A DNA stretch of 64,000 nucleotides from Ancylothrix sp036704045 (GTDB lineage Bacteria > Cyanobacteriota > Cyanobacteriia > Cyanobacteriales > Oscillatoriaceae): contig DATNQM010000014.1 of NCBI GenBank assembly GCA_036704045.1, positions 109,305 through 173,304 of the forward strand, given 5' to 3'. The stretch's first letter is position 1, and each line of letters opens with the position of its first letter. The notes under the pieces were generated by a model. It was not told the DNA's origin. It did no database searches and was given only the letters and a program-made list of their open reading frames with translations. Shown piece by piece: positions 45,476 through 54,781 of the stretch. Both the position numbers and the translations under genes were made by a program.

Positions 45476-46470
45476 TTGCTTGTTTTTTCTAATATATGAT
45501 TGACTTGTTCTAGGAATCGCCAAGTGATTAAAAGTTGGGCAAATTCTGTGGCTGAAACTTGGGTTTTTTCACGTTTAGTTATGGCTTGTTCGATGGGGAT
45601 GCCGGTGTAGTCTACTATGTGTTTTTCTAGTTCAAAAATTGTTTCTTGAGAAAGGATGCCGTCGATGTGTAAAATCATTACGTTTCTACCCCAATAGGTG
45701 CAAGGAACGGCGGCTAACATAAAGGGTGGTTGATGAGATTCTAGCATTGCAGCTAGATTGAAAGGTAGGGGTAGAGTGGGTAGGGGAACGGCGGCGGGGA
45801 TAACGATTAATTCTACTTTGTAATAGCCTTCGGGAATTTGGGCAGTAAATTCGTGGCGGGAGTATTCTTTTAGTTGAGTTTGAGATATTTTGATGACAAC
45901 ATCGGCACCGGTTTTTTGAAAGTCTAACCAGCGTTTAAAGGCTGCTTCTCGTTGGAGCATTTCTTGTTTGAGGTTTTCGGCGCGATGGCCGCGTTTTTTG
46001 ACATCTCGCTCAAATTTCCATTGCCATTTTACATCATGGTCTGGGTCTACATAAATGCTGAAATCTAAAAGGGGTAAAAATTGGGGATAAAGGGCGTGTA
46101 ATCCTTCAACGATGATGATAGGTTTGGGGGCAAATGGTAGGGGTGGATCAAAGTTGCCGGTGGCGTGGTTATAAATGGGAATTTCGACGGTTTTGCCTTG
46201 TTTAAGTTGGGTTAGATGTTGGTGGAGTAAGTCGAGGTGGTTGGTGTCGGGATCGAGGGGGAGACGATTGCTAATTTTGCGTTGTTCGCGGTTTTCTTTG
46301 TGATAGCCATCCATTGCTATTGTGTCTACAATGTCGCTACCAATGAGGCGACGTATGCCGTCGCTGTAGGTGGTTTTCCCGCTGCCGCTGTCACCGGCTA
46401 CTCCAATGATGATGGGGGTTTTGAGTTTTTGGATTTGGGTTCGGAGGGTGATACAAATGGGGGTTGTCAT
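45472..46470 (-). CDS. Phosphoribulokinase/uridine kinase-family P-loop kinase
   Basis: 332 residues. Walker A is GVAGDSGSGKTT near residue 24; DGYHKENREQRK and LDPDTNHLDL follow, then IIIVEGLHALYP (Walker B region). This pattern is that of the phosphoribulokinase family, but the sequence differs from the Calvin-cycle enzyme (which has GVAGDSGCGKST with a redox Cys). It is a common cyanobacterial PRK-like paralogue of unknown substrate. The PEP-mutase-family gene is 36 bp upstream on the same strand and may be in one operon. Confidence 0.8.
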   Translation of the reverse strand: MTTPICITLRTQIQKLKTPIIIGVAGDSGSGKTTYSDGIRRLIGSDIVDTIAMDGYHKENREQRKISNRLPLDPDTNHLDLLHQHLTQLKQGKTVEIPIYNHATGNFDPPLPFAPKPIIIVEGLHALYPQFLPLLDFSIYVDPDHDVKWQWKFERDVKKRGHRAENLKQEMLQREAAFKRWLDFQKTGADVVIKISQTQLKEYSRHEFTAQIPEGYYKVELIVIPAAVPLPTLPLPFNLAAMLESHQPPFMLAAVPCTYWGRNVMILHIDGILSQETIFELEKHIVDYTGIPIEQAITKREKTQVSATEFAQLLITWRFLEQVNHILEKTSN

Positions 46471-46506
46471 TGTTTTTTTAGGCGAGATTTTTGAGGAGTA
46501 AATGGT

Positions 46507-47385
46507 TTAAAGATGGGTATTTTCTGGTTTAAATTGTTGTTCAATTTGGCGATATTTGGGGAGGTTGATAATTTCCTCAAATTCTTGAAAGTTGACTAAA
46601 TCTTTAAAGCCGGTGGTGGTGCCATTTTGTTTGAGGTGGTGGAAGCAAGTTTGCATGGCTTTGGTGGCAGCGAAGAGGCCGGCGAGGGGGAAAACGACGA
46701 TTTTGTAACCTAGTGTTTGAAGTTCTGCGGGGGTTAGCATGGGGGTTTTTCCGCCTTCAATCATGTTAGCAAATAGGGGAATATTAGGAAGAGATTGGGC
46801 GATTATTTTGAGTTCTTCAAGAGTTTGGGGGGCTTCGATAAAAAGGATGTCTGCACCGGCCTCATAATAAGCCCGTCCGCGTTGAATTGCTTCGTCTAAT
46901 CCTAGGGGGGCGCGGGCATCTGTGCGGGCAATAATTACAAGGTTACTATCAGCTTTGGCGTGAACTGCTGCTTTGATTTTTTGAATATGTTCGGCAGCAG
47001 AAATGACGCGTTTATTTTCCATGTGTCCGCATTTTTTTGGCCATTCTTGGTCTTCTAAAATGATGCCAGAAATGCCGGCTTGAATTGCATCGGTGACGGT
47101 GCGAATAACATTGAGGGGGTTGCCGTAGCCGGTGTCGAGATCGGCTACTAGGGGGATGTTTATAGATTGAACGATTCTGCCAATGGTATAGAGGTTTTCT
47201 GTGGCGGTGAGAAGCCCGTAGTCGGGGCGTCCTAGGGTGGAGGCTGAGATGCCAAATCCGCTGGTAAATAGGGCTTCAAAGCCTGCTTTTTCTGCGAGTT
47301 GGGCGCTGATGCAATCGTAGATGCCGGGAACAACAAGGATATCGGGTTTTTGGAGAATTTGACGGAGTTTTTGAGGTTGAGACAT
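46507..47385 (-). CDS. Isocitrate lyase/PEP mutase-family enzyme
   Basis: 292 residues with the TIM-barrel family hallmarks: DLDTGYGNP (Mg-binding Asp), GIILEDQEWPKKCGHM (catalytic Cys in KKCGH) and IARTDAR. These residues fit 2-methylisocitrate lyase, carboxyphosphonoenolpyruvate mutase and oxaloacetate-hydrolase relatives. No methylcitrate or phosphonate genes are nearby, so the substrate is open. Likely co-transcribed with the PRK-like gene downstream. Divergent from dapL. Confidence 0.82.
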   Translation of the reverse strand: MSQPQKLRQILQKPDILVVPGIYDCISAQLAEKAGFEALFTSGFGISASTLGRPDYGLLTATENLYTIGRIVQSINIPLVADLDTGYGNPLNVIRTVTDAIQAGISGIILEDQEWPKKCGHMENKRVISAAEHIQKIKAAVHAKADSNLVIIARTDARAPLGLDEAIQRGRAYYEAGADILFIEAPQTLEELKIIAQSLPNIPLFANMIEGGKTPMLTPAELQTLGYKIVVFPLAGLFAATKAMQTCFHHLKQNGTTTGFKDLVNFQEFEEIINLPKYRQIEQQFKPENTHL

Positions 47386-47576
47386 AGGGTTTTTTAGATG
47401 TTGGTATCTTTTTTATTTGTACCTTAGTTTTTCAAATAAAGTTATGGGAGAAAGTGCTTGACAAAATTGCCTTTGTCTGAGATTGATAGGGCTTTTTTGG
47501 ATTTGTGTAAAAATTTATGTCTTTTGTGGGCAACAATTTGAGGTAAGCTATTTTATGTTGTTTCAATTAGTTAATC

Positions 47577-48806
47577 ATGGCAACCATTAACAATAATTAT
47601 CTAAAGCTAAAAGCTGGTTATCTTTTTCCTGAAATTGCACGTCGGGTTAATGCGTTTGCGGCGGCAAATCCTGATGCAAAAATTATTCGTCTTGGCATTG
47701 GTGATGTGACGGAACCGCTACCAGAAGCTTGTCGCAAGGCGATGATAAAGGCGGTAGAAGATATGGGGGAAAGAAGTAGTTTTAAAGGGTATGGCCCGGA
47801 ACAGGGTTATGGTTGGTTGAGAGAAGCAATTGCGGTGAATGATTTTCAGTCTCGTGGTTGTGATATTGATGCGGATGAAATTTTTATTTCTGATGGTTCA
47901 AAGTGTGATACTGGGAATATTTTAGATATTTTTGGTGATGATAATAAAATTGCTGTAACTGATCCGGTTTACCCGGTTTATGTGGATACAAATGTGATGG
48001 CGGGACATACCGGCCCTGCTAATGAAAAGGGGGAATTTGAGGGTTTTGTTTATTTGCCGGTGACTGCGGAAAATAATTTTACGGCGCAAATTCCTAACGA
48101 GAAAGTTGATTTGATTTATTTGTGTTTTCCTAATAATCCTACGGGGGCTGTGGCTACTAAGGAAAGCTTGACGGCTTGGGTGAATTACGCAAAGGCTAAC
48201 GGGTCAATTATTTTGTTTGATGCGGCGTATGAAGCTTATATTACGGAGGCTGATATTCCCCATTCTATTTATGAAATTGAAGGGGCAAAAGATTGTGCAA
48301 TTGAGTTTCGTTCTTTTTCAAAAACGGCGGGATTTACTGGTACTCGTTGTGCTTTTACAGTGGTGCCAAAAAATTTAACTGCTAAGGCGGCGGATGGTTC
48401 GGATGTGGAGATTTGGAAGTTGTGGAATCGCCGTCAGTCTACTAAGTTTAATGGGGTTTCTTATATTGTTCAACGGGGTGCTGAGGCGGTTTATTCTGAG
48501 GAGGGAAAAGGGCAGGTTAAGAAGTTGATTAGTTTTTATTTGGAGAATGCTAAGATTATTCGAGAAAAGTTAACTGCTGCTGGTTTGGCGGTTTATGGGG
48601 GTGTTAATGCTCCTTATGTTTGGGTGAAAACTCCTGATGGTTTGTCTAGTTGGGATTTCTTTGATAAGTTGTTGCAAAATTCAAATGTTGTAGGTACTCC
48701 GGGTTCTGGTTTTGGTGCTGCCGGTGAGGGTTATTTTCGGATTTCTGCTTTTAATAGTCGGGAAAATGTGGAAGAGGCTATGCGGAGAATTACGGGGGTA
48801 AGTTAG
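47577..48806 (+). CDS. dapL: LL-diaminopimelate aminotransferase
   Basis: 409 residues, PLP-dependent fold-type I. Signatures include IRLGIGDVTEPLP, the NNPTGAV segment and the PLP Lys in SFSKTAGFTGTRC. Converts tetrahydrodipicolinate to LL-diaminopimelate in lysine and peptidoglycan synthesis, the one-step route used by cyanobacteria and plants. The ATG at 47577 is the family start. Monocistronic, with a strong terminator behind it. Confidence 0.95.
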   Translation: MATINNNYLKLKAGYLFPEIARRVNAFAAANPDAKIIRLGIGDVTEPLPEACRKAMIKAVEDMGERSSFKGYGPEQGYGWLREAIAVNDFQSRGCDIDADEIFISDGSKCDTGNILDIFGDDNKIAVTDPVYPVYVDTNVMAGHTGPANEKGEFEGFVYLPVTAENNFTAQIPNEKVDLIYLCFPNNPTGAVATKESLTAWVNYAKANGSIILFDAAYEAYITEADIPHSIYEIEGAKDCAIEFRSFSKTAGFTGTRCAFTVVPKNLTAKAADGSDVEIWKLWNRRQSTKFNGVSYIVQRGAEAVYSEEGKGQVKKLISFYLENAKIIREKLTAAGLAVYGGVNAPYVWVKTPDGLSSWDFFDKLLQNSNVVGTPGSGFGAAGEGYFRISAFNSRENVEEAMRRITGVS

Positions 48807-48817
48807 GGTTTATAAAG

Positions 48818-48850
48818 AACACAGGGGCTGGTTTCCTCTGTGTTTTTTTT
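48818..48850 (+). terminator. Terminator of dapL
   Basis: AACACAG-GG pairs with CC-CTGTGTT and is followed by eight T. Confidence 0.88.
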
Positions 48851-48873
48851 GATGGAAGCTAAGGGGTTTTTTT

Positions 48874-48913
48874 CACACAGAGGTCTCAGAGGTGGCACAG
48901 AGGTACACAGAGG
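48874..48913. repeat. Short CAGAGG direct repeats
   Basis: CACAGAGG occurs three times with a fourth variant TCAGAGG within 40 bp, in the gap between dapL and sbcC. This looks like a slippage-prone or dispersed low-complexity repeat. Nothing else is seen in the gap. Confidence 0.55.
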
Positions 48914-49003
48914 GTTTTTTAAGGTTTAAGGGGGGTGGCTGTGGTTTTTTGAGGTTTTTTTGGGGAAGAGTTTTGATTCTCATTTAGGATTTAGGTGAAC
49001 TTT

Positions 49004-52000
49004 TTACTGGAGTTCTACTTTGATGTTAGATCCTTGGGGGGCTTTGGAAATTTTAATTTGTGCGGGCAATCTTTCTGCTAAAGGGCTGATGTGGGTTATG
49101 ATTCCAATTAAGCGAGATTGCTGTTTTAAAGATTCTAATATTTGGGTTACGTTTTCTAAAGTTTCTGTATCTAAAGTACCAAATCCTTCATCTAAAAATA
49201 GGCTTCCTAATTGTGCTCCTTGGGCTAGTTTTTCCGAGAGGGCGAGTGCCATTGATAGGGAGGTTGCAAAGGTTTCTCCGCCTGAAAGTGTCCGCACTCT
49301 TCTCATTTCTCCGCCATTCCAGTTATCTTGCACCCAATATTCTCCGTCTTGGGTTTTTAAGACATAGCGTTCTTCGGTTAAGTTTTGTAGTAAGATAGTT
49401 GCGCGTTTTACTAACTCGTTTTCTAAGTGTTCTAAAATGTAGGCTTGAAATTCATTTGATTTTAGGTTTTGTGCCAAAGTATGATAGGTTTGTTCTCTTT
49501 CTTGGAGGTTGGTTTGCTGTTCTAAAAGTTTTTCTGTTTGCTGGATTTTTTGTTGAGCAATTTGCAAGAAAGTTGCTAGTTCTGTTATTTGCTTTTGGGT
49601 TTCTTGAACTTGTATTTCGGCGGTTGTTTTGGCGGTTTTGTGTTGCTGAATGCGTTGGTTTAGTTCGCTCAGGTTTGTCTGGTTTGCTTTTTCTTCTCCG
49701 ATAATTTCTGTTAAGTCTGCTATTTTAGTTTCTAATTTAATTGTAATTTCTCTGTGTTCTAAAATCAAACGTTCCCATTCAGCTTGTTTTTTAATATCTT
49801 CTGATGCGAATAAAAAGCTTTCTTCTGTAAAATTATTAGCTTCTAGTTTTGCTTGCCAATTCATTTGAAGTTGTTGGTTTTTAGCGGTGGCTTGTTGGAG
49901 GTTAGCTGTTGCTTGTTGGCTTCTTTCTTCCATTAAAATTGCCTGGTTATAGGCAGTTTGATAGGAATTTTCGGCTTGTTTTAGTTGGGTGTCTAATTTG
50001 TGTTTATCTCGTTGTAAATTTTGGACTAAAATTTCATAAGGTTGATTATCGGTTAATTCAAAAAGTTTGGCTTCACAAGTTTTTAATTGTTCTTGCCGGT
50101 GCTCTAATTCTGCTATGACGGTTTGGTATTCTACTTGTAAGGTTGCAAGGTTTTGTTGAGTAAATTCTAAGGCTTGTTGGGTAACTTGTAATTGGGTTGA
50201 GGCTGTTTGTAATTCTTGCTGTGCTTGACGATAGGCTTTATCATTTATTCGCAAGGTTTCTAATTCTTGCTGGAGTGCCGGTGCGTGCCAATTTTCGGTT
50301 CCTAAAATGGTGCTAATTTCTATTTGGACTGTATTTAATCTTTGTTTAGTTGCTGTTATATTTTCGCTTAATTGTTTATGAATGCTTTTTTGTGCTTGAA
50401 GTGTGCTTTCTGCTTTTGTCGTTTCAATTTGGCCGATTTGAAAAGCTTTTTGTGCTACATCTAATTGTTTTAGCACTGGCCCTAAATCTAGCACACTTAA
50501 TGCTGGCAACTCTGGCAAAAGCTCGTTTTCTGGATGTATTCCACCGCAGACTGGGCAAAGATCCCCTGCTTGTAACTGCATTCGCAATGCGGCTGCATGA
50601 TTCAGTTTTGTGGCTTCTACATTGGCTTTTTCACCGGCTTTTAACGTTGCTTCGGCTTGCTGCAATGAAAATTCTAAATCCCGCAATTTTAACTGTAATT
50701 GCTGATAAGTTTTTTCAGCCTTTTCTTGCTCGTTATTATTTTTGATAAGTTGTTGTTCTTCATTTTTTAGCTGGTTTTCAATTTCTTGAAATTTAACTAT
50801 AAATGAAGCAATTTTTTCTAATTTTTGTAAACGTTCCCCCCCAGCTTTGTGTTGCTCAACACTGGCGTTTGCTTCGGTGACTTGCCGGTGTGCTACTTTT
50901 AACTTATTTTCAGCATTGGTTAACTCGGTTTGGGCGGCTTTTAGTTGTTGACTTTTTTCCCTAACTATTTTCTCTGCATTGCTAACTTCTTTACCATATT
51001 GTGCGCGTTGCTCTTCATAAATTTTTGCAGAAGCAAGGGCATCTTCCCTCGCTTTTAGTTGCGGTAAAAGCAGTTCAGTTTCAGTTTTAATTTTTGCTAA
51101 TTGTTGCTGCTCTGAGTTAACATTTGCTCTGGCTATATTCAGAGAAATTGTGGCGTTTTTAGTGCCTATTTCAGATGTTTCTAAACTACTTCTAGCTTCC
51201 CTTACCATCGCCCAATCTACTTGAAGGTTATTAGCTGCAATCAATTTTTCTAATCGTGTTTGTAGTACGGTTATTTCTGAGGAGTTAGCTCTATGATTTT
51301 CTAAGTCTTGTTTTAATTGTATTAGTTTAGAAGTTTGTTTAAAAAGGGTTTCTTCTTCGTCTAAAGCTTTTTGGGCGGTGACTACAGCTTCATTTAAAGT
51401 TGGTAATTGTTGCTGAAATATAGATATTTTTGTATTTTTTTCTTCAATTTCTCCCGTTGTTGGTGTTTCTAATTCCATTAATTGACGTTCTATCATTTCT
51501 CGCTCTTGTTTAAAGAGTTTCGTCATTTCTCCGGCTTGTTTTCGCATTTTTTCAAAAATCTCAAATCCTGCCAATTGTCTCAAAATTTCTCGTCTTTTTG
51601 CTGTATCTCCTTTCAGGAATTCGTCAAATTTTCCTTGGGGTAAAACTATTACTCGCGTGAAGGTATCAAAATCCATTCCTATGATTTGTTCAAGGGTTTT
51701 TTGAACGGTTGTAATACTGGTTCCTAAGTTTTCCCATTGGCTGTTTTCTCTACTCTCTAATAAGACTTTATTTTCGGGTGTGCCGGTGCGGAGACGACAC
51801 CGCCGTGTAATGCGATATTGAGAGTTTCCAACGGAAAAATGTAGTTGTACTTTTAAATGATTTGCGCCTTGACTAACGAAGTCTGATATTTGTTTGCCGG
51901 TGCGGGAAGTGGTGCCATAAAGTGCATACGTCATCGCATCTAAAATAGACGATTTTCCTGCACCAGTGGCGCCGGTGATGGCAAATAAGTCTAAGTCTGA

Positions 52001-52066
52001 AAAGTTGATTTTAACTTCGCGGCGGAAACTGGTAAATCCTTCTAAGTTTAATTCTATTGGGCGCAT
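49004..52066 (-). CDS. sbcC: Exonuclease subunit SbcC
   Basis: 1020 residues of the Rad50/SbcC family. Walker A is in ITGATGAGKSSILDAM near residue 35, two long coiled-coil arms flank a zinc hook CPVCGG near residue 500, and the C-terminus has LSGGETFATSLSMALALSE and LFLDEGFGTLD. With SbcD it cleaves DNA hairpins and processes replication intermediates. It follows sbcD by 44 bp. Confidence 0.95.
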   Translation of the reverse strand: MRPIELNLEGFTSFRREVKINFSDLDLFAITGATGAGKSSILDAMTYALYGTTSRTGKQISDFVSQGANHLKVQLHFSVGNSQYRITRRCRLRTGTPENKVLLESRENSQWENLGTSITTVQKTLEQIIGMDFDTFTRVIVLPQGKFDEFLKGDTAKRREILRQLAGFEIFEKMRKQAGEMTKLFKQEREMIERQLMELETPTTGEIEEKNTKISIFQQQLPTLNEAVVTAQKALDEEETLFKQTSKLIQLKQDLENHRANSSEITVLQTRLEKLIAANNLQVDWAMVREARSSLETSEIGTKNATISLNIARANVNSEQQQLAKIKTETELLLPQLKAREDALASAKIYEEQRAQYGKEVSNAEKIVREKSQQLKAAQTELTNAENKLKVAHRQVTEANASVEQHKAGGERLQKLEKIASFIVKFQEIENQLKNEEQQLIKNNNEQEKAEKTYQQLQLKLRDLEFSLQQAEATLKAGEKANVEATKLNHAAALRMQLQAGDLCPVCGGIHPENELLPELPALSVLDLGPVLKQLDVAQKAFQIGQIETTKAESTLQAQKSIHKQLSENITATKQRLNTVQIEISTILGTENWHAPALQQELETLRINDKAYRQAQQELQTASTQLQVTQQALEFTQQNLATLQVEYQTVIAELEHRQEQLKTCEAKLFELTDNQPYEILVQNLQRDKHKLDTQLKQAENSYQTAYNQAILMEERSQQATANLQQATAKNQQLQMNWQAKLEANNFTEESFLFASEDIKKQAEWERLILEHREITIKLETKIADLTEIIGEEKANQTNLSELNQRIQQHKTAKTTAEIQVQETQKQITELATFLQIAQQKIQQTEKLLEQQTNLQEREQTYHTLAQNLKSNEFQAYILEHLENELVKRATILLQNLTEERYVLKTQDGEYWVQDNWNGGEMRRVRTLSGGETFATSLSMALALSEKLAQGAQLGSLFLDEGFGTLDTETLENVTQILESLKQQSRLIGIITHISPLAERLPAQIKISKAPQGSNIKVELQ

Positions 52067-52110
52067 AATTTTAGGATTTTTTAAGTTTAAATAAAAGGAG
52101 AATCTATTAA

Positions 52111-53289
52111 TTAGGAATTTGAGGTTTCTTTTTGCTGGTTATAGAGGTTTTCAAATTCTGCCAAAACTGCCGGGTTAGGGGAAGTACCTAAACAATTTTG
52201 GTAATAATTTTTAAATTCTTCAACCGGCTCAAAATTGTTAGGGTTTATAGTTGGTTTGGTTGGTTTGTCTTCTGTTTGTAATTCTGTATAAAGAGGTTCA
52301 ACAACCAACGTTTGAGGACAAATTTCTCGCACCCGATCTGCTAATCCCATTTCCGGGCTTTCCATTTCAACAATTACTTTCAAAAAACCAGGGTGATATT
52401 TATTTGCTTCTAAAATTGTATCTAATTTTTCTTTTTTACATTTCAATACTTTTAAAGATTTTTGTGCCATCAAAGTTTTAAACTCAACTTTTGCCTTTTC
52501 TCCGGGTTCGGCTGTAATCAAACAATAGCCTTTTTGTTGTTCAGCTTCTCCAAAATCTAACTGTATCAAAGAACCCGAATAATAAGCAGGATATTTCTTA
52601 CCAATTTGCTGATGAATATGAATATGCCCCAGGGCTATATATTGAGCGGCTTCAGGCAAACTTTCTCCACCAACTAAATATTTATCTCTCGTATAATAAC
52701 TAGCTTCTGATTTCGCTGCTCTTGCTCCATCTAGGCTACAGTGTGCCATTAAAATATTTACAGTATTATCTTTAAATTCGCTGCTTAAATCTTCAAATAA
52801 AAACCCAACTACTTCCCTATAATTTGAGCGTCTTTCTGTTTCATCTTGATGCCACAAAGCATCTGCATCTAAAAGCCTTTGTTCGGAAGCAAAAGGCATT
52901 GCACCTACACAAAGCTTCCCACTTTTTGTATTTAAAATAATTGTGCCACCATCCGCAGATGTACGCGGTTTTCCTAATGCTCTAACTCCAGCTAAAGATA
53001 ATAATTGTGCGAGGCTATCAATTCTCGCATAACTATCATGGTTGCCGGCAATAGCAATAGCAGGAATACCAGCTTCTTGTAACCCACAAAAAAATTGATA
53101 GGCGTGTTTTTCTGCATACGCCGGCGGGTTGGCTACATCAAAAATATCCCCGGCAATTAGTACCGCATCCACATCTTCTGCTATGGCTTGTTTTAATAAT
53201 TGTTGCAAGGCTGCGGCAATTTCTGGGGTGCGATCAATGCCTCGCAAACGTCGCCCTAAATGCCAATCCGCTGTGTGTATAATTCGCAT
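52111..53289 (-). CDS. sbcD: Exonuclease subunit SbcD (Mre11-type nuclease)
   Basis: The calcineurin-like phosphoesterase motifs are in order: HTADWHLGR, AGDIFDVANPP, AIAGNHDS, and later GHIHIHQ. The ATG at 53289 (MRIIHTADWH) begins right at the first motif; the frame is open to 53304. 392 residues, the usual length. Two-gene operon with sbcC. Confidence 0.95.
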   Translation of the reverse strand: MRIIHTADWHLGRRLRGIDRTPEIAAALQQLLKQAIAEDVDAVLIAGDIFDVANPPAYAEKHAYQFFCGLQEAGIPAIAIAGNHDSYARIDSLAQLLSLAGVRALGKPRTSADGGTIILNTKSGKLCVGAMPFASEQRLLDADALWHQDETERRSNYREVVGFLFEDLSSEFKDNTVNILMAHCSLDGARAAKSEASYYTRDKYLVGGESLPEAAQYIALGHIHIHQQIGKKYPAYYSGSLIQLDFGEAEQQKGYCLITAEPGEKAKVEFKTLMAQKSLKVLKCKKEKLDTILEANKYHPGFLKVIVEMESPEMGLADRVREICPQTLVVEPLYTELQTEDKPTKPTINPNNFEPVEEFKNYYQNCLGTSPNPAVLAEFENLYNQQKETSNS

Positions 53290-53370
53290 AGTATGAAAAG
53301 ACAAACAACATCAGCCGCAACCATGTCGGCTTTCAATAGTATATCACCCTTGCCGATTTATTCAACCTCT

Positions 53371-53955
53371 CTACACCGGCCCAGGAAAAACTTTTGATAA
53401 ATCAAGCAATAAGTCTGGAAAATAAGGCAAATTAACAGCCTCATTTTGCAAAAAAATTACCTTTTTGCGATACCCAAATTTGCCGGCAGCAGTTTGATAA
53501 GGTTCACTATAATATTCCAAGCAATTCTCATTTAAATTAAAAATCCAATAATCAGAAATTGAATTTTCGGCATAGAGTTCTAACTTGACTTGTTGATCAT
53601 AATTTAACGAAGAACCAGCCACCTCAATCAACAACAAAATATCTTCCGGTAAAGGGTGTCTTTCTAAATAATCATCTTCGCGGTTTCGCAAAATTACTAT
53701 ATCTGGTTCAGGTTCGCTATCTTCTGTTGGCATCATCACCGGATCTTGATTTTGTAAAGTTGCTTTGTTACCTATCAAGTTGAATAGTTCTCTTAATAGT
53801 CGTTTGTTAACTGTTGTGTGCCGTGTTCCTTTTGCTGCCATTTTTACAATTTCTCCCCGAATTAACTCAACTTTCTCATCCTCCGCAAAAAAGCCCAACT
53901 CAGTCAGCCGGTGGTATTCTGCAATGGTAAAACGTTTAACAGTAGCCAGTGTCAT
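53371..53955 (-). CDS. Uma2-family putative endonuclease
   Basis: About 194 residues from the ATG at 53955 (MTLATVKRFTIAEYHRL). Uma2 features are present: GEIVKMAAKGTRHT, EPEPDIVIL and ILLIEVAGSSLNYD, which supply the PD-(D/E)xK-like acidic and Lys positions. The family is highly expanded in cyanobacteria, with no settled role. It sits 66 bp upstream of sbcD on the same strand, probably by chance. Start at 53985 is an alternative. Confidence 0.8.
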   Translation of the reverse strand: MTLATVKRFTIAEYHRLTELGFFAEDEKVELIRGEIVKMAAKGTRHTTVNKRLLRELFNLIGNKATLQNQDPVMMPTEDSEPEPDIVILRNREDDYLERHPLPEDILLLIEVAGSSLNYDQQVKLELYAENSISDYWIFNLNENCLEYYSEPYQTAAGKFGYRKKVIFLQNEAVNLPYFPDLLLDLSKVFPGPV

Positions 53956-54239
53956 AATCACAACCTTTGTGCCGATTTCTAGCAATTATAACTCTCAATT
54001 TCATCCAAACTCTGCTGTTTTTATAAAACTTAAAAAATTATTTTTTACGTCTTCCTAAAGTTAGAAACTACCCTAAAAATTTCTCACCTAATTTGCTTGG
54101 TTTACAGCAGAGATTATTTCTATCTGTAGCAAGATACACCAATCATTAATAATTCGTTACCTTGCTTATAAGCAAAAAAACTCACGTTTCTCCTAAGCGA
54201 GGAAACGAGACAGCTATTCATCAATAATTGGAGAAATAC

Positions 54240-54725
54240 ATGACAGTTACACCAACCCCCACCAGCGCTTATGATCGTGGCAAACAAGCCTTCAGCGGTT
54301 TAAATGTAGACGATCAACTTGGTTTATTGTGGTTTGTTTACACAAAATTAGGACAATCAATCACACCGGCAGCCCCAGGCGCTTCGGGTTCAGAAATTGC
54401 CCAAGGTTTATTTAATCAAGTTAAAGACTTGTCGCACGAAAAACAACTGCAAGTAATGCGCGATATTGCCGGTAAAAAAAGCACAGAACATAGCAGAATG
54501 TATGGTTCAATGAGTCCAGAAACCAAACTTGCATTCTGGTATTTTCTCGCCCAAGGCATGGAAAACGGAACCATTATTCCCATGCCAGAAGATTACAAAT
54601 TGCCTCAACAAGCCCAAACAATATTAGGGCAAATTGAAACAATGGATTTTCAACAACAAATAGACTTTTTACGCGGTTCCGTCTTGCCAATGGGGGCAGA
54701 ACCCGCATCAGGTTCAAAAATTTAA
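54240..54725 (+). CDS. Helical carotenoid protein (orange carotenoid protein N-domain homologue)
   Basis: 161 residues from the ATG at 54240 (MTVTPTPTSAYDRG), with GGAGAAATAC directly upstream. It matches the all-helical N-terminal domain of the orange carotenoid protein: DQLGLLWFVYTKLGQSITP and the aromatic-rich KLAFWYFLAQGMENG, including Tyr and Trp positions that line the carotenoid tunnel. Homologues bind a keto-carotenoid and quench singlet oxygen or phycobilisome energy. The C-terminal domain homologue is not in the window. A CGTTTC/GAAACG hairpin at 54185-54207 lies in the leader. Confidence 0.88.
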   Translation: MTVTPTPTSAYDRGKQAFSGLNVDDQLGLLWFVYTKLGQSITPAAPGASGSEIAQGLFNQVKDLSHEKQLQVMRDIAGKKSTEHSRMYGSMSPETKLAFWYFLAQGMENGTIIPMPEDYKLPQQAQTILGQIETMDFQQQIDFLRGSVLPMGAEPASGSKI

Positions 54726-54742
54726 TTTAGCCCTACAATAAA

Positions 54743-54773
54743 AAAACCCGGTTTATCCAAAAAACCGGGTTTT
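54743..54773. terminator. Bidirectional terminator after the carotenoid protein gene
   Basis: AAACCCGGTTT pairs with AAACCGGGTTT around a short loop, with A-run before and T-run after. It serves both convergent genes. Confidence 0.9.
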
Positions 54774-54781
54774 TAATAACT

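Noticed and set aside
45472..46470. Calvin-cycle phosphoribulokinase (prk)
   Set aside because: Family fold matches but the redox-regulated Cys motif GCGKST is GSGKTT here and downstream motifs differ from true cyanobacterial PRK.
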